A stretch of DNA of 43,448 nt. Origin: Flavobacteriales bacterium. GTDB taxonomy: Bacteria > Bacteroidota > Bacteroidia > Flavobacteriales_F > PHOS-HE28. The notes under the pieces were generated by a model, which was not told the origin of the DNA, searched no databases, and saw only the letters and a program-made list of their open reading frames with translations. Location of the stretch: contig JAGNSU010000019.1 of assembly GCA_017987895.1 (NCBI GenBank), positions 1 through 43,448 on the forward strand, in the 5' to 3' direction. Below are positions 36,083 through 43,448 of this stretch, piece by piece. The stretch's first letter is position 1. Each line of letters starts with the position of its first letter. A program made the translations under genes and the position numbers.

Positions 36083-37640
36083 CCGCTGGGGGCGTGCGCT
36101 CTTCTGGTGCGCGCTGGTCCTCGGTGCGATCGATCGGACCCGGCTGCTGACCGTTTTCGGCTTCGCCTGCACCGGCATCGATGATGCCCTGATCTGGGAG
36201 ATGGCCCGTGATTACGGCCACGGTCTTTTCCGCGAGCCCTACATGTACGGGCAGAACTACAATCCCATGTTGGAAGCGTTGATCGGTGCACCCTTCGTGC
36301 GCTTGTTCGGGCATCCATGGATCGTGATGCCCATCGTGACCAGCGTGCTCGCGCTGCTTCCTTATTGGTCGTTCGCGCTGTGGCGAGCACGCCACAAGGA
36401 ATTCGCATCGGCTACCGCGTTCGCTGTGATGCCGCTGCTACTATCGTCCGAATGGGGCATCCTCACCACGGAAACCCGCGGTTTCGTGCATGGCATCGCG
36501 CTCTTAGCGCTGCTGCCGATCACCCTGTCCTTGCGGAACGAGCGGATGCGGTTCCTGAGCTCCTCTCTTGTGATGGCCACCGCACTGCTCTGCAATCCGA
36601 ACGCCTTGTTCCTGGTGGTGCCCGTTTGCATGATGCTTTTGTTCCGGCATGGGCGTTCGCTGCGGTTCTGGGTCCTGATGGTGCTCGGAACTCTTCCTGC
36701 CGCCGCGTTCTGGGCAACGGCACGCCACTTCTTCGACGATCACCCGTGGGACCTGAAGCACTCGATCGATCCGGCGGAAATGATGTTCGATCCACACCTC
36801 ATCGCCACCGGAATGGGACGCCTCGATAGCCACTTCCAAAGCCTCAGCCCCCTCTTCTGGCCCAATGGTCATACAGTTCTGTGGCTTTTGATCGCGACCG
36901 TCGGGCTTTTGTTCGTCGCAGGGAAGCGGCCACAGGCTTGGGCCGTGATCGCCACAGTGGCCATGATGTTGGTCGCGCTGGGGATCCCCAAAGTGCATGA
37001 TGGTGGCGACAGCGTTTTCTATGCACGGTCCCGGATGTTCCTCGCCGCACCGCTGCTCCTTGCGTGGGCCCTCGGTGGATACTTCTCTGGAAAACGTGTT
37101 CCAGCGCAGGCTGCGCCCTGGTTGTTCGGCGTGATGGTCTTGCTGGTATCATGGAAGTGGTACGCCGCTCCGGTGGCGGTGGAACGCGCGCTCGCTGGGC
37201 AGGAAAAGGCCTATGTGCGCGAGGAAAGGGTGCAAGACCTTCGTCTCCTTTGTGAAGGGATCGAGCAAGCGGCACGACGTTCCGGGGCGACCGTTGTGGC
37301 GCCGATCCGCTGGCCGGGTATCAAGGTGGACCACAAAGCGCACTTCCAAGCGCACTTCGTGTGCTACGTCTGCGCGTCGCTCATCGATGGATCCACTCCC
37401 ACGTACGGACCGGGCTATGATCGGCGATCGTGGGTACACGCCACGTTCGCCGAAGATCCGGCGGGCCAAGTGCTCTTCGTCGGGGGTGTTCCCAGTGCAT
37501 GGAAGGCAGCGGTCGCTTCTGGCCTTGCCGTGGATCGATCCACGTCACCGGACCTGTTGCTCCATTCCGTGGAATGCGACACGATGACCGTAGATGCGAC
37601 CATCGCGAAATTGGGAGTGGATGACGACCTGGCGCGTTGA
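36069..37640 (+). CDS. polytopic membrane protein, GT-C glycosyltransferase-like
   Basis: The ATG at 36069 (a GTG at 36066 is also in frame) starts inside the end of miaA. The 523-residue product has about ten hydrophobic segments up to residue 365 and then a soluble C-terminal domain. Its first loop contains CTGIDDALIWEMARDYGHG followed by QNYNPMLEAL, where the Asp-Asp pair at residues 38-39 sits where GT-C enzymes keep their catalytic acid. This suggests transfer of a lipid-linked sugar on the periplasmic side, but no close family was recognised. It is convergent with the phosphatase gene, with 19 bases between the ends. Confidence 0.72.
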   Translation: MPPSDRWGRALFWCALVLGAIDRTRLLTVFGFACTGIDDALIWEMARDYGHGLFREPYMYGQNYNPMLEALIGAPFVRLFGHPWIVMPIVTSVLALLPYWSFALWRARHKEFASATAFAVMPLLLSSEWGILTTETRGFVHGIALLALLPITLSLRNERMRFLSSSLVMATALLCNPNALFLVVPVCMMLLFRHGRSLRFWVLMVLGTLPAAAFWATARHFFDDHPWDLKHSIDPAEMMFDPHLIATGMGRLDSHFQSLSPLFWPNGHTVLWLLIATVGLLFVAGKRPQAWAVIATVAMMLVALGIPKVHDGGDSVFYARSRMFLAAPLLLAWALGGYFSGKRVPAQAAPWLFGVMVLLVSWKWYAAPVAVERALAGQEKAYVREERVQDLRLLCEGIEQAARRSGATVVAPIRWPGIKVDHKAHFQAHFVCYVCASLIDGSTPTYGPGYDRRSWVHATFAEDPAGQVLFVGGVPSAWKAAVASGLAVDRSTSPDLLLHSVECDTMTVDATIAKLGVDDDLAR

Positions 37641-37659
37641 GCGAACGTCAGCCGAACGA

Positions 37660-38934
37660 TCAGATCTGGATCCCGATCAGCAGCACATCATCGACCTGGT
37701 CCATTTCTCCCTTCCAACCGCGGAAGCGATCGCTCATCGCCTGGTAAACGTCATCGATCGGCAGCGCTGAGGTTTCGATAAGCCATTGCTTCAGACCGGA
37801 GGCCTTCAACTTCTTGCCCCGCTCTCCACCGAACTGATCGGCCAGGCCATCGCTGAAAAGGAAGATCCGATCCCCTCGCATCAAAGGCACGCGGGTCGTG
37901 GTGAAGTTCCGCATCTCCCCTTCCTCGAACCCGATGGGCATACGATCGCCCTTCACCTCGACCAACTCCTGGCCCCGCACGAGGTAGAGCGGACCGAAGG
38001 CCCCGGCATGATCCAGCATCAAGGACTCCATGTCGATGGAAACGAGGCACGCGTTCATTCCGTCGCGATGATCTCCGGCGCCATCGTGCTTGCTCAACGC
38101 TTGTACCATGCCATCGCGCGCACCGTCCAGGATGGCCCCTGGGTCCGTCATCCGCTTCTCCACCACCATTTCGTGGAAGAGCGATGCACCTATCAAGCTC
38201 AACAACGCCCCAGGCACGCCATGGCCTGTGCAATCAGCAGCCGTCACGATGTAGCGCCCGTCCTGCTGGGCGAACCAGTACAGGTCGCCGCTGACGATAT
38301 CGCGTGGCCGGAACATCACGAACGATTCGGGGAACAGGACCGCCAGGTCCTCCGCCTCCGGCAGCACCGCGCGCTGGATACGCTGCGCGTAGCGCATACT
38401 GGAGAGCAGCTCGGTGTTCTGCTGCTTCACCAGCGCTTGTTGATCGGCCACGCGCCGCTGCAGTTCCAAACGGGTACGGATATCACGCGCGAAGAGGATG
38501 ATGGCGGGATCGCCCCGGTACGTAGTGACGCGCGTGCTGCACTCCACCGCGATCAGTTCGCCGTGCACCGTTCGGAGCGGGATGTCCTCGTAGATCGCAC
38601 CTTTGCTTTCCCATGCATCCGCGATCCGCTGTGCGCTGAGGTGCAGAAATTCCGGAGGATGGAGATCGAAGATCGTGCGCGCAGCGAGCTCGATCTTGGT
38701 ATAGCCCAGCAGCGCCGCGGCCTGCTCATTGGCCTGGTAGATCCGGCCGTTCACGAAATTGATCACGAAAAGCGCATCGTTGCTGCCTTCGAGCACCTCG
38801 AGGTAGCTGTCCCGGTCGCGTTCACTGCGGGCATGGCGCAGGCTCAACCGATTGTAGGCATGGGAAAGCCCCACCGACGCGCTCAGCAGCAGGACAGGCA
38901 GCGCGCCGAAGACGAGGCCTACGCTGAGGTCCAT
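37660..38934 (-). CDS. membrane-anchored PAS / SpoIIE-type serine phosphatase
   Basis: The 424-residue protein has one N-terminal membrane helix (about 5-26) and a PAS domain at about 45-155 (NDALFVINFVNGRIYQANEQ, LLGYTKIEL). A coiled-coil linker follows (ELQRRVADQQALVKQQNTEL), then a PP2C/SpoIIE domain. The phosphatase shows VSGDLYWF, ADCTGHGVPGALLSLIG, DGMNACLVSID, FSDGLADQFGG and DDVLLIGI, which supply the metal-binding aspartates. Such proteins dephosphorylate anti-sigma-factor antagonists or related regulators in response to a PAS signal. The start overlaps the preceding redoxin gene by 16 bases, so the two are co-translated. Confidence 0.92.
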   Translation of the reverse strand: MDLSVGLVFGALPVLLLSASVGLSHAYNRLSLRHARSERDRDSYLEVLEGSNDALFVINFVNGRIYQANEQAAALLGYTKIELAARTIFDLHPPEFLHLSAQRIADAWESKGAIYEDIPLRTVHGELIAVECSTRVTTYRGDPAIILFARDIRTRLELQRRVADQQALVKQQNTELLSSMRYAQRIQRAVLPEAEDLAVLFPESFVMFRPRDIVSGDLYWFAQQDGRYIVTAADCTGHGVPGALLSLIGASLFHEMVVEKRMTDPGAILDGARDGMVQALSKHDGAGDHRDGMNACLVSIDMESLMLDHAGAFGPLYLVRGQELVEVKGDRMPIGFEEGEMRNFTTTRVPLMRGDRIFLFSDGLADQFGGERGKKLKASGLKQWLIETSALPIDDVYQAMSDRFRGWKGEMDQVDDVLLIGIQI

Positions 38935-39932
38935 GCCAGGGTGCCCTCCGCAGGCAATTCGTTGAGCACATTGAAGATCAGCTCCGGGTTCAGGAACTCA
39001 CCCACACGGTCCGGCCGTGAGGCGTAGCGGACAATGCCGTGGACATCGACCAGGAAGGAGGCCGGCAGCGGGATGCCTTCCCTGTAGTCCACGGTGAGCT
39101 CGATGGCCGGGTTGCTGTAGACCACGCCGTACTGACCGCTCACAAGTTGTGTATCGTCCGAGAGCATGCCATAGCCCACGCCGATGCGCTTCGCCATGTC
39201 GTTGTTCACCGCGATGTTGTCCGGGCCGATCCCCAACACATGCACCCCTTTTTCCAGGAAGCGTTCACGGTTCCGCTCATAGGTCCGCAACATCATGTGG
39301 CAGCCGGGGCACCAATCGCCTCGTACAAAAATGAGCAACAGCGGGTGCTTTCCACGAAAGTCCGAGAGCTTCACCGGGTTCCCGTCCTGATCCCTCAGTT
39401 CGAATTCGGGCGCGGGCTTGCCCAACTGCACGCGGTACCCGAAGCGCATGTGCTTGCGCATGTGGAAGGCGTCCTGGAGATAGCTCAAGGTGATGAACAT
39501 GGCGCAACCGATCGGCAAAAGAGGGGGCAGCCAGAGGTCCCATTGGAACGATGATCCCGCGATAGCGAAGGCATAGAGCAGGGCCGAGACCAAGGCAAGA
39601 CCAGTATCCAGCCAAAGCCAGTTGACATAGGTGAGATGCTGCATACCGGCCTGGCGCACTACCATGGCCGCACTGGCAAGGACCATCGAAGCGGTCAGCC
39701 AGGGCCATTCGCCCCAACGCATATCCAGCACGATCCCCAGAAAAGTGGCCGTACCCACGAGCATCGCGAACTGGAACTCGCTCGTGTACTTCTTGAACTC
39801 AATGGCTGTGAAACCGAAGGCCAGCACCACAAGAACCACACCCACGGGGGGCATCCCCATGGCGAAGAACAAAGGTGCCACCATGGCGAGCAACAGGCCC
39901 AGAGCGGTGAACGGATGCAAATGGCGGAACAT
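38919..39932 (-). CDS. membrane protein with C-terminal peroxiredoxin/thioredoxin-like domain
   Basis: The ATG at 39930-39932 gives MFRHLHPFTALGLLLAMVAP and a 337-residue product; a more distal in-frame start at 39980 is less convincing. The first 160 residues form about five membrane segments. The C-terminal 170 residues match an AhpC/TSA-type redoxin: GKPAPEFELRDQDGNPVKLS, LLIFVRGDWCPGCHMMLRTY with a C-P-G-C redox site, and ASFLVDVHGIVRYAS. It probably acts as a membrane-tethered thiol oxidoreductase; partner and substrate are unknown. The stop overlaps the PAS-SpoIIE gene, suggesting a redox link to that signalling protein. Confidence 0.85.
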   Translation of the reverse strand: MFRHLHPFTALGLLLAMVAPLFFAMGMPPVGVVLVVLAFGFTAIEFKKYTSEFQFAMLVGTATFLGIVLDMRWGEWPWLTASMVLASAAMVVRQAGMQHLTYVNWLWLDTGLALVSALLYAFAIAGSSFQWDLWLPPLLPIGCAMFITLSYLQDAFHMRKHMRFGYRVQLGKPAPEFELRDQDGNPVKLSDFRGKHPLLLIFVRGDWCPGCHMMLRTYERNRERFLEKGVHVLGIGPDNIAVNNDMAKRIGVGYGMLSDDTQLVSGQYGVVYSNPAIELTVDYREGIPLPASFLVDVHGIVRYASRPDRVGEFLNPELIFNVLNELPAEGTLAWTSA

Positions 39933-40033
39933 CAGGCGGCATACGGAAGAACGGTCCTGCTTGTTCCATGGCCGCGGCAACGAGCTAGTGGGTATACCAC
40001 GATCATGCTATTTCCGGAGCTGACCGGCCCCGG

Positions 40034-40041
40034 TACCTTCG
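40034..40041 (+). promoter_or_regulatory. putative -7 promoter box TACCTTCG
   Basis: TACCTTCG lies 33 bases before the ATG at 40075, in the 142-base divergent gap between the redoxin gene and the iron-transport operon. It resembles TAnnTTTG with one change. No clear iron-regulator (Fur) box was recognised by eye. Confidence 0.35.
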
Positions 40042-40074
40042 CTGCCCTTCCCGAGATCACCGCTGACCGGACCC

Positions 40075-41106
40075 ATGCGCCCCCTCCTTCTGCTCCTTCC
40101 TTTTCTGGCCGCCTGCGGTACCCCTGGAGCGGCTCCCACCGATGACGCACCCGCGAAGGAAGTGAACGTTTACAGCCATCGACACTACGATACGGACGCC
40201 CAGCTTTTCAAGGCGTTCACCACAGCGACCGGCATCCGCGTGAACCTTGTGATGGCGGACGATGATGAGGTGTTGACACGAATGGAACAGGAAGGTGCGA
40301 ACAGTCCGTGCGACCTGCTCATCACCAGTGATGCGGGTCGCTTGGGCCAGGCACGTATGCGCGGATTACTTCAGCCCATACGAAGCGCCGAATTGGAACG
40401 GAACATTCCCCCGTTCCTGCGCGATCCCGATGGCCATTGGTTCGGTCTCACCATGCGGGCGAGGGTATTCGTCTACAACAAGAACAAGGTGCGGCCGGAA
40501 CAGTTGACCGATTACAACGACCTGGTGCGCCCGGAATGGAAAGGGCGGGTGCTGGTCCGCTCCGCGGAGAACCTCTACAACCAAAGTCTCTTGGCCGCGA
40601 TGGTGGCGCACTTCGGCACGGAGACGGCGCTGGCATGGGCCACAGGCATCACCGTGAACATGGCGCGGACGCCAAAAGGCAGCGATACCGACCAACTCCT
40701 CGCTGTGGCGGAAGGGATCGGCGATGTGGCCATCGCGAACTCATACTACGTGGGCAAATTGATGAGCAGCACCGAACCCGAGAAGGCCAAAGCGCGGGAA
40801 AGCCTCGCCGTGGCTTTTCCCCACATGGGACCCTACGGCACCCATGTGAACGTGAGCGGGGCCGGGGTGGCCAAAAGCGCCAAACACCGGGCCGAAGCCA
40901 TAGCCTTGCTGGAATTCCTCGTGGGCGAAGAAGCACAACGCCTCTTCGCCGAAGGCAACAAGGAATACCCTGTACGCCCAGGGGTCGCCATGGCGGAGGT
41001 TCTGCAGCGTTTCGGCGAACTCACACCGGACACGCTGGACCTTGCGCAATTGGGTCTGAACAACGCCACGGCCGTGAAGCTCTTCGACAAAGCCGGCTGG
41101 CGGTGA
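40075..41106 (+). CDS. Fe(3+) ABC transporter substrate-binding lipoprotein
   Basis: The 343-residue protein has a lipoprotein signal (MRPLLLLLPFLAAC, lipid-modified Cys14) and the bilobed fold of FbpA/FutA ferric-binding proteins. Family features include KEVNVYSHRHYDTDAQLFKA, CDLLITSDAGRLGQARMRGL, YNDLVRPEWKGRVLVRSAEN, NSYYVGKLM with the tyrosine pair that often coordinates iron, and NVSGAGVAKSAKHRAEAI. It should capture ferric iron in the periplasm and hand it to the permease. The stop overlaps the permease start (GTGA). It is the first gene of a three-gene importer. Confidence 0.93.
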   Translation: MRPLLLLLPFLAACGTPGAAPTDDAPAKEVNVYSHRHYDTDAQLFKAFTTATGIRVNLVMADDDEVLTRMEQEGANSPCDLLITSDAGRLGQARMRGLLQPIRSAELERNIPPFLRDPDGHWFGLTMRARVFVYNKNKVRPEQLTDYNDLVRPEWKGRVLVRSAENLYNQSLLAAMVAHFGTETALAWATGITVNMARTPKGSDTDQLLAVAEGIGDVAIANSYYVGKLMSSTEPEKAKARESLAVAFPHMGPYGTHVNVSGAGVAKSAKHRAEAIALLEFLVGEEAQRLFAEGNKEYPVRPGVAMAEVLQRFGELTPDTLDLAQLGLNNATAVKLFDKAGWR

Positions 41107-42695
41107 ACCTCGCGATCTCGATGGTTAGGTCCCCCCGGGGTCTTCTCCCTTGGGTCATTGGGGCGCTGGTGGTCACAATATTGGCACCCCTGGTGGTGGT
41201 GGTGACCGCACCGTTCCATGCGCCCGCGCCCGAATGGTCCCATGTATACCGGGATGTGCTGCCGATGCACCTCCTGGAGACGACCTTGCTCTTGGGCGGG
41301 ACCGTGCTATTAACGGTGGTCATCGGTGTCCTGAGCGCATGGCTCGTAGCGGCCTATTCCTTCCCACTGCGCGGTGCGATGCGGTGGATGCTTGTACTGC
41401 CCCTGGCGCTTCCCACCTATATCAGCGCGTATACCTACGCGGCACTGCTCGGACCGACCGGCACGATCAGCTTGTGGGTACACGACCTTTCCGGCTTTCG
41501 CCCGGACATCGTGGATCTTCCCGGCCTCATCGTGGTCATGGCGTTGGTCCTCTTCCCCTACGTCTACCTACCGGCACGCGCGGTTTTCGCGAGCGGATTA
41601 CGCGAACAATTGGAGGCCGCAAGGATGCTTGGTGCCCGTGGCACCCGGCGCTTCTTGCGCGTGGCCGTTCCTCTGGCACGCCCGGCGATCGTAGGTGGCG
41701 CTGTGCTGGTGGCCATGGAGACGTTGAACGACTACGGGGCTGTGAAGTACTATGGCATCCGCACGCTTACCACGGCGGTGTTCCGAAGCTGGACCGGGCT
41801 CTCCGACCTGGGTAGTGCCTTGCGCGTGGCCATCCTCCTTCTCCTCCTCGTCGTGTTGCTGCTTTGGTGGGAACGACGTAGCAGGATCAACCGCCAGCAG
41901 GCTACGGACGCAGTGCCCATGGTCCGTCAGCGGCTTACCGGCAAGCGCGCGGCGTTGGCCACGATCTGGTGTCTCCTGGTGCTTGTCCCAGGCTTCCTCC
42001 TGCCAGCCGGAAAACTGCTACTGGACGCGTTCACCATCGACCGAACGGACACATGGGCCATCGACCTGATCGCGCTGCGTAACACGCTCGGGATCGCGAC
42101 TGGGGCGGCATTCCTGACACTGCTCATCGCGTTGTTCCTGGTGTTCATCCTTCGGCATGAGCGAAAAAGCTGGACGCACGGCCTAGTACGCGCCGCCACC
42201 CTGGGGTATGCCGTGCCGGGTGCGGTGATCGCGGTGGGCGTGATGACCGCGGCGGGCACTATCGACAGGCAGGCCGGACTGTCCTTCACCCTCATCGGCA
42301 CGATCGGTCTATTGCTCTACGCCTTCACGGTCCGCTTTCTGGCCGTCGCTGTGCAACCCTTGCAAGGATCGCTCACCCGGCAACACAGCAACGTGGACGA
42401 TGCCGCGCGCATGTTGGGCGCTTCCCCGGGCCGGATCTTCCTTCGTGTCAACCTGCCGCAACTGCGTCCGGCGATATTGGCCGCGGCCATGCTGGTGGCG
42501 ATCGATGTGGTGAAAGAACTTCCACTCACCCTGATCCTGCGTCCGTTCAACTTCAATACGCTCAGCACCCGCGTATTCGAGATGGCCCGGATCGAACAAC
42601 TCCGTGAAGCGGCAGCACCAGCGCTGCTCATCGTACTTTGCGTGCTGCCGCCGTTGCTGTTCCTGGACCGTCAACTGGCGCGATCCGAGGGATGA
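41103..42695 (+). CDS. iron ABC transporter permease, fused two-domain type
   Basis: A GTG at 41103 overlaps the binding-protein stop; an ATG at 41121 is an alternative start, and the frame further upstream is a shadow of the preceding gene. The 530-residue product contains two permease halves, each with about six membrane segments. Both have an EAA-type cytoplasmic loop: EAARMLGARGTRRFLRVAVP and DDAARMLGASPGRIFLRVNL. This is the FbpB/SfuB layout, in which one polypeptide forms the whole channel. Its stop overlaps the ATPase start (ATGA). It sits in the inner membrane. Confidence 0.93.
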   Translation: MNLAISMVRSPRGLLPWVIGALVVTILAPLVVVVTAPFHAPAPEWSHVYRDVLPMHLLETTLLLGGTVLLTVVIGVLSAWLVAAYSFPLRGAMRWMLVLPLALPTYISAYTYAALLGPTGTISLWVHDLSGFRPDIVDLPGLIVVMALVLFPYVYLPARAVFASGLREQLEAARMLGARGTRRFLRVAVPLARPAIVGGAVLVAMETLNDYGAVKYYGIRTLTTAVFRSWTGLSDLGSALRVAILLLLLVVLLLWWERRSRINRQQATDAVPMVRQRLTGKRAALATIWCLLVLVPGFLLPAGKLLLDAFTIDRTDTWAIDLIALRNTLGIATGAAFLTLLIALFLVFILRHERKSWTHGLVRAATLGYAVPGAVIAVGVMTAAGTIDRQAGLSFTLIGTIGLLLYAFTVRFLAVAVQPLQGSLTRQHSNVDDAARMLGASPGRIFLRVNLPQLRPAILAAAMLVAIDVVKELPLTLILRPFNFNTLSTRVFEMARIEQLREAAAPALLIVLCVLPPLLFLDRQLARSEG

Positions 42696-43405
42696 GCCAC
42701 CCACTGCTGAGCGTTTCCGATCTGCACTTCGCCCATACCGGTGGCAAAGCTGTGCTCAGCGGCGTTTCCTTCACCATGCCCGTGAACGAAGTGCTCGTGG
42801 TGGTGGGCGCCAGCGGTAGTGGAAAGACCACCCTTTTGCGGTGCATCGCCGGGCTGGACCTAGCGCAGCGCGGCCGCGTCGTGCTCGATGGTGCTCTGCT
42901 CCAGGACGAAGCCGAGTTCATGGCCCCGGAGGAGCGTCCGGTGGGCATGGTTTTCCAAGGACACGCATTGTTCCCCCATCTCACGGTGAACGGCAATATC
43001 GGGTTCGGGCTGTACCGTGTACCCAAGGCCGAACGCATCAAGCGGGTGGCCGATGAAGTGGCGTCCGTAGGACTCAACGGCTTGGGCGATCGCTACCCGC
43101 ACCAACTCAGTGGGGGCCAGCAACAACGCGTGGCCATCGCCCGTTCGCTGGTGTTACGGCCGCGCCTGCTGCTCATGGATGAACCCTTCAGCGACCTGGA
43201 CCGCCGCACACGCCAGCAGGTCCGCACGGAGGTGTTGCAGATCCTCCGCGCCCACGGCACGGGTGCCATAGTCGTAACGCATGACCGCGAGGATGCCTAC
43301 CACCTGGCGGACCGCATCGCTGAGCTCGATCAAGGCCGTTTCGTTCGCATCGCGCCTGCGGAAGACCTACGAAAGGAATGGGCCCAACATCCACTACAAG
43401 GATGA
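42692..43405 (+). CDS. iron ABC transporter ATP-binding protein
   Basis: The 237-residue protein starts MSHPLLSVSDLHFAHTGGKA at 42692, overlapping the permease stop. It has Walker A GASGSGKTT, Q-loop VFQGHALFPHLTV, signature LSGGQQQRVAIARSL, Walker B LLLMDEPFSDLD and switch histidine IVVTHDREDAYHLAD. This is the FbpC/FutC type, which powers ferric iron uptake. It lacks the long C-terminal regulatory domain seen in some FbpC proteins of about 350 residues. Its stop overlaps the start of the last, truncated gene. Confidence 0.94.
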   Translation: MSHPLLSVSDLHFAHTGGKAVLSGVSFTMPVNEVLVVVGASGSGKTTLLRCIAGLDLAQRGRVVLDGALLQDEAEFMAPEERPVGMVFQGHALFPHLTVNGNIGFGLYRVPKAERIKRVADEVASVGLNGLGDRYPHQLSGGQQQRVAIARSLVLRPRLLLMDEPFSDLDRRTRQQVRTEVLQILRAHGTGAIVVTHDREDAYHLADRIAELDQGRFVRIAPAEDLRKEWAQHPLQG

Positions 43406-43448
43406 GCGCCGAGCGCCTGGATCAACTGCGTGGCATGCTCGCCGAAGA
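43402..43448 (+). CDS. start of a further gene, possibly TPR protein, truncated by window end
   Basis: An ATG at 43402 overlaps the ATPase stop (ATGA) and opens MSAERLDQLRGMLAE before the window ends. This N-terminus resembles small tetratricopeptide proteins of Bacteroidota that begin with a helix of the form ERLxxLxxMLxE. Fifteen residues are too few to be sure. The overlap implies translation with the iron importer. Confidence 0.5.
   Translation, partial: MSAERLDQLRGMLAE

Overview
The window looks like a chromosomal segment of a G+C-rich member of the Bacteroidota, probably Flavobacteriales-like. The signs are secreted proteins ending in type IX secretion (T9SS) sorting domains, delta-60/DUF5122 propellers, FG-GAP proteins followed by a DUF7619-type domain, a BatA-type membrane protein, and a recurring TAnCTTG/TAnnTTTG promoter box just upstream of start codons. 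No rRNA, tRNA, CRISPR array, insertion sequence or phage gene was recognised. No gene-free stretch exceeds about 215 bases.

Layout. Bases 1-4138: a partial alpha/beta hydrolase, a K+/H+ antiporter overlapping a DUF2214-like membrane protein, a small conserved hypothetical protein, and sucC on the minus strand. Bases 4250-14501: four secreted delta-60 repeat proteins in the same orientation, interrupted by a LolD-type ABC ATPase. Their repeat counts are 14, 7, 7 and 14, which fits one or two seven-bladed propellers. The first ends in a canonical T9SS domain but carries a one-base frameshift after its signal peptide. The other three end in a different shared module with tandem EF-hand-like NDRDxIL repeats. 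Bases 14577-18211: an SGNH hydrolase, a DUF4412-like protein frameshifted at a (CGAA)n tract, a T9SS cargo protein, and two small putative outer-membrane barrels. Bases 18248-24022: a TIGR02757 protein and two paralogous FG-GAP/DUF7619/T9SS proteins separated by a 42-base near-perfect palindrome.

Bases 24237-36082 are mainly housekeeping: a BatA/VWA-like protein, a dihydroorotase homologue lacking most metal ligands, a TPR lipoprotein with def, ruvX, dapD, a CNNM/CorC protein, a family 9 glycosyltransferase, a lower-G+C membrane protein, the CCA-adding enzyme, a pRiA4b ORF-3-like protein and miaA. Bases 36069-43448: a GT-C-like membrane protein, a membrane redoxin overlapping a PAS-SpoIIE phosphatase, and a complete ferric-iron ABC importer (binding lipoprotein, fused permease, ATPase) translationally coupled to the start of a further gene.

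The clearest oddities are the 7/14 propeller series with two alternative C-terminal modules, the two frameshifts (one at a tetranucleotide repeat that could be phase-variable), and the catalytically degenerate dihydroorotase homologue.
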